In this document: in pieces, positions 57,436-64,000 of the stretch
How the letters are laid out: each line of letters opens with the position of its first letter
Position numbering within the stretch: position 1 is the first letter of the stretch
From: Cryptomeria japonica
Taxonomy: Eukaryota > Streptophyta > Pinopsida > Cupressales > Cupressaceae
Length of the DNA stretch: 64,000 nucleotides
NCBI RefSeq assembly: GCF_030272615.1
Contig: NC_081413.1
Span: forward strand, 23,190,501 to 23,254,500
Direction of reading: 5' to 3'
Notes under the pieces: generated by a model
What the model was told of the DNA's origin: nothing
Databases searched by the model: none
What the model saw: only the letters and a program-made list of their open reading frames with translations
Made by a program: the position numbers and the translations under genes

Positions 57436-60400
57436 TTATACTATTCCTCCACACCACCCATAAGGACATCCACTAAACAATGCATTAGGGGGGAGAATGA
57501 TATGTTTTGTGTCAGCTGATAAACATTTGCTTTCTCTGGACCGGCTATCTAGAAGAATGTGAGACATCAAATTTGCAGGGAAGGCTTTGTGGCTTCCAAA
57601 GGAATCCCTCCTTGCATCTTCTCTTTGCTTTACAATTTCTTTAAACTTCACTTGATCTTCCCATAGAGCCCTACGTTTTTGTATTACTCTTGCATTGCTT
57701 TCTTCCGTCTCCTGCAAACTTCTTCTCAACTCCTCCAGCTCAATCTTGAGTTTACTGTTTTCTGCATTCATTTCTGCAACTATTCCAGCTTGTGTTTGAA
57801 GCAATGACTTATGATCGAGTATCTCATTTTGTAACACTTGGTTTTGTTGATTAAGTCGAAGGGCTTCTTGTTTCACTGACCTAGTCTCTGTAACCACATC
57901 TTCCACCAATTCTCCAATGCTTCCTGCTGGAGTTCTAAGCAACTGCCTCTTCTCTTCTGTTGAATCAAGTGTGTCATCATAACTGAAAACTTTTCGTTTT
58001 CCTTCATCAGCCCACATAGCCAACTTATTTTGAAGCTCATGCATTTCTTGTTTCAATGAACTATTCTCTCTTTCTACTGAATCGTGTTTTTTATCATAAT
58101 TCTCCACTTTCTGCTTCATAAATCCATTTTCTGTAATCAGTTCTTCGAGTTTCTGGCTCAATTCTTTCTTTTCATTACAGATCAATTGCACCTTTGTTTG
58201 CAAACATTCCGCTTTCTTTGCATTGCTCTCTGACAGAGATGTTAATCCCAACCTTTCATTTTCCACAGAGCTTAGCGTTTCATCATAATCTCTCAATTGT
58301 GCCTTCAAAAATGCGCATTCACTGTATAACTCTACATATTTCTGGCTCAAAATTCTTCCTTTATTAGTCTTCAAGTCAAGCTCATTTTGCAGCCCTGCAA
58401 CTGTACTTGAAAAATCTGCCGTGCAAGTTTCCCACAAACATAAATCTTCCTTCATCTTTGCATGCAATTTGTTATTCCTATCATTGCATTCATTCAACTT
58501 ATGTTCCAGCATATATTTTTCATCTGTTAGATGGTTGCAAAGTTCATCATGTTCCTGACTCGTTATCCTTTTTTCATACAGCAGACCTGCAACTTTGCCT
58601 TCCAAATTCTCATTACAAGTATCCAACAAGTTCAATTTTGCATTTAATTCTCCAATCCTATCATCGCATTCTTTCAACTTTTTCCGCAAGCCACTCTTTT
58701 GTTCTTTCAGGGCAGTGCACTTTTTTTCATGATTCTGGCACAAAAAATTTGTTTTGTCAAGCTCCTTTTGCAACTCTTTGTTGTTACAATCAAACGCTTT
58801 CAACTTTTCTTCCAAGTGCTTTTTATCAATGTAAAATTCTTTAAGCTTCAGTCTTGTTGCATTGAGCTCATTTTGTAGCCCTGCAACTGTGTGTTCCCAC
58901 TCTGCCTTAGATGAATCCCACAAGCCCCTATCTTGAGTCATTTTTCCCTTCAATTCCTTAGTTTCATTATCGAACTCTTTCAACTTTTCTTCTAAATGTT
59001 TCTTTTCATCTGTTAGTTGAATGCAGAATTCTTCATGCTTCAGTCTTGTTTCATTGAGCTCATTTTGCAGCTCTGCAACTGTGCCTTCTAACTCTGTCTT
59101 AGACAAATTCCACAGACAACAATCTTCAGTAAGCTTCTCCTTCAATTCTTCAGTCTCATCATATGAGTGTTTTAACTTATTTGCCAGCTCAATATTTTCT
59201 TGTCTTAATTCTGTGCTCAAATTTTCATGTTTACGCCATAAATTTCTTGTTTTATCAAGCTCATCTTGCAGCTCTGCAACTCTTCCTTTCAACTCTACCT
59301 TACAAGCATCAAACAAAACTCCATCTTCAATAATTTTATTTTGTAATTTCTTATTAATACCATTAAACTCTTTCACTTTGTTTTCCAAATCTTTTTTTTC
59401 CTGTCCTAGCTTTATGCACAGTTCTTCATATCCTTGGCTTAGTACTCTTGTTGCATTAAGCTCATTTTGTAGCCCTAAAACCATGTCTTCCAACGTTGTC
59501 TTACAAGAATCCCACAGCTGCTTATCTTGAGTCATCTTTGCATTCAATTTATTGGTACCATCAATCTCATTTTGCAGCTCTGCAATTTTCCCTTCTAAAT
59601 TCACCCTACTAGAATCCCACAATCTCTGATCCTCGACCATCTTTGCTTTTAATTTCTTAGACCCTTCATTGCATTTTCTCAGCTCATTTTTATCATTTCT
59701 GTTTTTGGCGCACAATTCCTCATGTCTCTGCTTCAACACTTTTCTTTCATTAACTGCAGAATCAAGCGTATCTTGTAGCTTTGCAATTTCTACTTGCATA
59801 TCTGCCTTATAAGCATCCCATAAGGATCTATCTTGATTCATCTTTCCTTTTAATTCCTCAATCATATCATTGCATTGCTTCACCTTATTTTCAAACTCAT
59901 TTTTTTCTTGTCTTGCTTCCTTAACCTCATTCTCTAGCTTTGCAACTTTGTCTTCGAATTGTCCCTTACAAATCTCCCACAAGCACCCATCTTCAGTCAT
60001 TTTTTCCTTCAATTTTTTAGTCTCATTAATTGATTCTTTAGTTTCATTGAGCTCATTTTGCAGCCCTGCAATTGTGCCTTCCAACTCAACAATTGCGCCT
60101 TCTAACTCTGCCTTACACAAATTCCACAAGCAACCATCTTCAGTAAGTTTTGCCTTCAATTCTTTAGACTCATCATTGGACTCTTTTAACTTTTTCCCCA
60201 GCTCAATATTTTCTTGTCTCAATTCTGTGCTCAAATTTTCATTTTTCTGGCATAAATTTCTTGTTTCATTAAGCTCATTTTGCAACTCTGCAACTCGATC
60301 ATTAAACTCTTCCAACTTGTTTTCCAAATCATTTTTTTCTTGTCTTAGCTTTGTGCACAGTTCTTCATGTCCTTGGCTCAATATTTTTTTTTCATTAAGC

Positions 60401-61658
60401 TCATTTTGCAGCCCTGCAACCCTGCCTTCCAACTTCGTCTTACAAGAATCCCACAGCTTCTTATCTTGAGTCATCTTTGCATTCAATTTCTTAGAACCAT
60501 CTTTTATTTTTTCCAGATCTTTTCCCATTTTAATTTTTTCCTGCATTAACTCTGTGCACAATTCTTCACGTTTCTTGCTCAACTTTCTAACTTCATCAAT
60601 CTCAATTTGTTGCTCTGTAATTTTTCCTTCTAAATTCACCCTTCTAAAATCCCACAATTTCTGATATTCGACCATTTTTGCCTCCAATTTCTTAGCCCCT
60701 TCATTGCATTTTATCAACTCATTTTTATCATTTCTGTGTTTGGCACACAATTCCTCATGTGTCTGGTTCAACAAATTTTTTTCATTAACTACAGAATCAA
60801 GCACAGTTTGTAGCTTTGCAATTTCTGTTTGCGTATCTGCCTTAGAAGCATCCCATAAGCATCTGTCTTCATTCATCTTTCCTTGTAGTTCATTAATCAT
60901 ATCATTGCATTCCTTCACCTTATTTTCCAACTTAATTTTTTCCTGTCCTAATTGAGAGCATAAATTTTCACGACTCTCAAACAACATTCTTGTTTGGTTG
61001 AGCTCATTTTTCACTGATTGTAATTCCTGAATCTCATCTTTGCATTCTTTTACCTTATTTTCCAACTCATCTCTCTCTTGTGCCAACTGAGTACATAATT
61101 TTTCATTACTCTCACTCAATATTCTCGTTTGATCAAGCTCATTTTTCAGAGATTGTAATTCTTTAATCTTGTCATAGCATTCTTTCAAATTACTTTCCAA
61201 CTCAAAATTTTCTCTAACAAATTGAGTACATGATTTCTCATGGTTTTCACTCAATGCTCTTGTTTGAGTAAGCTCATTCTTTAGCTCTTCAATTGTGTTT
61301 TTCATGGCTTTCTCACAAGAATCCCACTGACTTTTGTTCATTTGCAACGTATATTTCAACTCGTCTATTTGTTTTCTTTCATTGGTGATTGTAACAAGTA
61401 AACTTTGATTCAGGCTCTTCAAATTTTTCACCTCATCACCTCTATCATCACTTCCATTTACTTTTGTTGGTGCTTGTCGACCCTGCAAATATATCATACC
61501 ATTATGAACTTATTATTACTTTCCATGCTACCCTATACATTTCTTTCATTACTTAAGATAATTTCCATGCTACCCTATACATCTCTTTCATATGACAAGG
61601 GTTCAGCTTTTACCTGCTTGGTACTTCCTCTTCCTTTATTCCCCTTTCCTCTTGTCAT
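57436..61658 (-). CDS. Long repetitive coiled-coil protein, two coding exons (1363 aa)
   Basis: Exon 1 (61658-61614) encodes MTRGKGNKGRGSTKQ. A 131-bp GT-AG intron (61613-61483) follows, and exon 2 (61482-57436) continues in phase with GRQAPTKVNG. An ATG at 61497 lies in the intron and is not the start. Nearly the whole protein is Glu/Lys/Leu/Asn-rich coiled coil. A module of about 66 aa recurs some fourteen times, marked by LWD-x-C/S-K, LE-x-x-VAGLQNELNETR and HEELC-x-x-L-x-x-EK. Two larger blocks are offset by exactly 345 codons. The C terminus (~120 aa) leaves the pattern and ends SGCPYGWCGGIV. No motor, kinase or membrane segment was seen, and no known family was recognised. A structural, tethering or cytoskeletal role is only a guess. 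The uninterrupted frame over 4 kb amid decayed DNA argues for selection. Confidence 0.88.
61483..61613 (-). other. Intron 1 of the coiled-coil gene
   Basis: The donor is CAG|GTAAAAG at 61614/61613 and the acceptor is TTTGCAG|GGT at 61483/61482. Exon 1 ends on a whole codon and exon 2 starts in phase, which supports the splice. The intron carries a direct repeat (TTTCCATGCTACCCTATACAT at about 61518 and 61562). Confidence 0.82.
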
Positions 61659-62600
61659 ATTGCTATAACCCGTCACAAAAGAAACAACTATATGTTAAGA
61701 AATTGTTTACATTGTCACAAAAGAACCAACTATATGACAAGGAATTGTTTAGATATTACAAATGAGTTCCTGAAAAATGGCTTAGGTAAAATCTAGTCTG
61801 CAAGAAAAGACAGCAGAACTAAAGGAGTGTTTATTTATAATTCATGTGATAAACAAGCAAGACATCAATTTGATCAGATCCCCCCTATCACAAGATTATT
61901 GCATTCCCATTTACCTTATATTGTTTTCAGATCTAAAAACCTACGTCTTTTAAACATCTGAAAAGCATTCTAGAATAGGCATGCCATTTCCATCAGGAGA
62001 ACCCTAACCCCAATAAATATCAATATTTACTGTGATCCATGAAGATGAGATTTGATCATCTCTATAGTCATGACAGATTAAGAATTATATTCAGAAAACG
62101 CATATTCTGTTTTTGACATATGTTTACCCAGAAGCAATTTTATTTTGTAATCTAAAAGTATTGCAACACCGAAAAATTTATAATGCAGAAGGAATTCAAA
62201 AGACATACCTAAATTTAATACTGGAGAACTGCTGCTGTGAACCAAATTTGCACTAATTTTAAGTCTGCGAGTTAAAATCCTTTACCAACAATGTTATTAT
62301 AATACTGGAGAACTGCTGCAATGAACCAACTTTCTTTACAGAATATAGATCTTCAAAGGATGGCACTCTATTATAAGTCTGCAAGTTATAATCCTTTCCA
62401 AAGAATGTTAAACAGATGAATGTTTATTTAACAGGTCGACATAAAATTGTGTATTTTACAGAGATTGAGGTTATATAATTGGCAACTGCAGGTTTTGGGA
62501 GGAGGGTTGCGTCGTTTCGGCTAAAAAATTTCTTCTATTTAAGCGTCTGTAAAATTTACATCCTTAACGAATGGTTTGAATTTGGAAACATTTCTGATTT
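61659..62600 (-). promoter_or_regulatory. 5' flank and probable promoter of the coiled-coil gene
   Basis: A TAA lies in frame upstream of the ATG at 61658 with no earlier ATG between. A TATA-like TTAAATAG near 62535, followed by CCGAAACGACGCAACCC, is the best promoter candidate; it would give a leader of over 800 bases, possibly containing introns. No experimental start is known. Confidence 0.3.
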
Positions 62601-63416
62601 TAATTGATTTTTGGTACTAAGTGTTTTAAATAATTTTTAAAAATATTTTTAATTTAGGAAAATTTCCACATTATGGTATTTAATAATTGAAAAAAATTCA
62701 AAACAAAATATTAAAAAAATAAAAAATAAAAAATTTTGAAAATAAAAAACAAAAAAACAAAAACTAGCTTTTGATTTGGAAAAATTAAAAATTAAAAATA
62801 ATGTTTTTTAATCTTTCAACTTCTTTTTTTAAATACTTTATTTTTATTAAATTATTAATGATAATGTTCTATTCATTAAAAAAAATCAAAAAACATATTT
62901 TTAATATAAAATATTATTGAAATTTGTTGAGATTATTTTTATAATTATATATAATGTTTTTCTTAATTATTGGCCTAAAGCATTCTTACTTGAAATGGAC
63001 CTACAATTTCAAGTTAATTATTCCAAATGCAAACAATAGAATTAGGTTTATATTTACACTAATTAAAAATATGATAATAAAAATTTAAAAACATATATTT
63101 TAATATCTTTAATTCGAAAAAGAGTGGATAAAAAATATATCTTTTATTATTGTTTTCTTTAAATAAGAGTATCTTTTAATTTTATTTTGTTTTTTTAAGT
63201 TTCAAAAGAATTTAAAAAATATTTGCTTTATTCTAATTTTTCTTTGTTTTTATAAAATTTATTTTAATTATTTATATCTTTTAATTAAATTATAAATAAT
63301 AATAATTTATTAAAAAGTATTTTAAAAGAATAGTTTTATTATTGTAGAATAAAAAATATTTTTTTTTTAAATAAGAATATCTTTTAATATTATCTTGTTT
63401 TTAAAGCTTTAAAAAG
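62601..63416. other. Very AT-rich intergenic DNA
   Basis: Runs of A/T with AAAATTAAAAATAA-like text; no gene or element ends were recognised. Confidence 0.6.
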
Positions 63417-63417
63417 G

Positions 63418-63491
<74 letters not shown>
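63417..63491. repeat. (CT)n microsatellite
   Basis: About 35 uninterrupted CT dinucleotides, likely length-polymorphic. Confidence 0.97.
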
Positions 63492-63492
<1 letters not shown>

Positions 63493-64000
63493 TTCTCTCA
63501 CCCTCTCCCCATCTCATTTTTCTATCTCCATTTCTCTCTATTTGTTTATCTCTTTATCTCTCTCCCTCTCCTCCTCTCTATATGTCCTTAAATCTCTATT
63601 TGTATATCACTATATCTCACCATCTATATATAACTCTATCTCACCATCGATATATCTCTCTATCTCTCCCTCTTATAAAGCTTTCTATCTCTTCTTGTCT
63701 ATCTATCCCTCTTTGTCCATCTATATGTATATATCTATCTTTCCACTCTCTCCATATCTCTATCTATTTTTTTTCTCTTCCTCTCTTGCTTTATCTTCAT
63801 CTTTACCTCTATCTTCCCCTCCCTACCCCTCTATCTCTAGACATGTTTTTCTCTATCCATCCATCTCTCTCCCTCACTCTCTTCCTCTCCCTCTTTTTAG
63901 AACTCTACATCTACATTTATATCTCTTTCTCTATCTTTATCTAACTCTTCATACTTCTTCTTTCATCTATCCCTCTATCTCTATCTTTCCATCTCTCTAT
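63492..64000. repeat. Polypyrimidine tract (TATCTCTC-like)
   Basis: Irregular CTCTCTATCTC/TCCCTC repeats continue to the window edge. The 120-codon plus-strand frame in it is Leu/Ser/Tyr-rich low complexity and not a gene. Confidence 0.88.

Noticed and set aside
58407-60955. Several plus-strand frames of 80-200 codons, Ser/Phe/Cys-rich
   Set aside because: Antisense to the repetitive coiled-coil gene; openness comes from the repeated codon pattern.
63582-63944. 120-codon Leu/Ser/Tyr-rich frame resembling a membrane protein
   Set aside because: Pure translation of polypyrimidine repeat DNA.
1-64000. tRNA, rRNA or organelle-derived genes
   Set aside because: None recognised on either strand; the only tRNA-related sequences are retroelement primer sites complementary to initiator Met tRNA.

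Overview
The window looks like intergenic DNA from a very large, repeat-rich plant nuclear genome. It is AT-rich and gene-poor, and it is built largely of nested transposable elements at different stages of decay. A gymnosperm (conifer-like) source fits this texture and the style of the element proteins. That is inference, because no ribosomal, organellar or species-diagnostic gene is present.

Layout. (1) 1-3.1 kb: a diverged tandem duplication carrying a solo LTR with perfect target-site duplication (1539-2424) and a copia-type primer-binding-site remnant. (2) 3.7-8.0 kb: a roughly 1000-codon unrecognised reading frame on the minus strand, broken by TAG/TGA stops, then DNA dense in a TCGATGA motif that ends in a CACTA-type terminus at 8031. 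(3) 11.2-19.8 kb: an LTR retrotransposon (TSD ACAAT, LTRs about 1.56 kb) with no visible gag-pol. Its interior is filled by an antisense plant-mobile-domain (PMD) pseudogene, and a solo LTR sits inside its 5' LTR. (4) 21.3-28.5 kb: two further solo LTRs, a 16-bp minisatellite and an array of short palindromic units. (5) 29.1-39.3 kb: a decayed minus-strand Ty3/gypsy element whose reverse-transcriptase region is split by an intact Ty1/copia element (31322-38341) with two identical 479-bp LTRs and an open 1355-aa polyprotein. (6) 40.7-55.4 kb: a short LTR element (269-bp LTRs, TSD TATAG) carrying an unidentified coding sequence, with a 12.1-kb CACTA element inserted in one LTR. The CACTA element holds a transposase-associated gene remnant, retrotransposon remnants and a captured PPR gene fragment. 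(7) 55.9-56.8 kb: a foldback with arms of about 345 bp. (8) 57.4-61.7 kb, minus strand: the only convincing non-transposon gene, a two-exon coding sequence for a 1363-aa coiled-coil protein made of repeated modules of about 66 aa. (9) 63.4-64 kb: a (CT)n tract and polypyrimidine DNA.

Relative order of events can be read from the nesting: the gypsy element is older than the intact copia, the short LTR element is older than the CACTA insertion, and the PMD-carrying element is older than the solo LTR in its 5' LTR. No genes appear to work together here. The sequence history is serial insertion, with host-gene fragments (PMD gene, PPR, an unknown acidic protein) riding inside mobile elements. All boundaries and identities were read by eye; family assignments rest on motif recognition.
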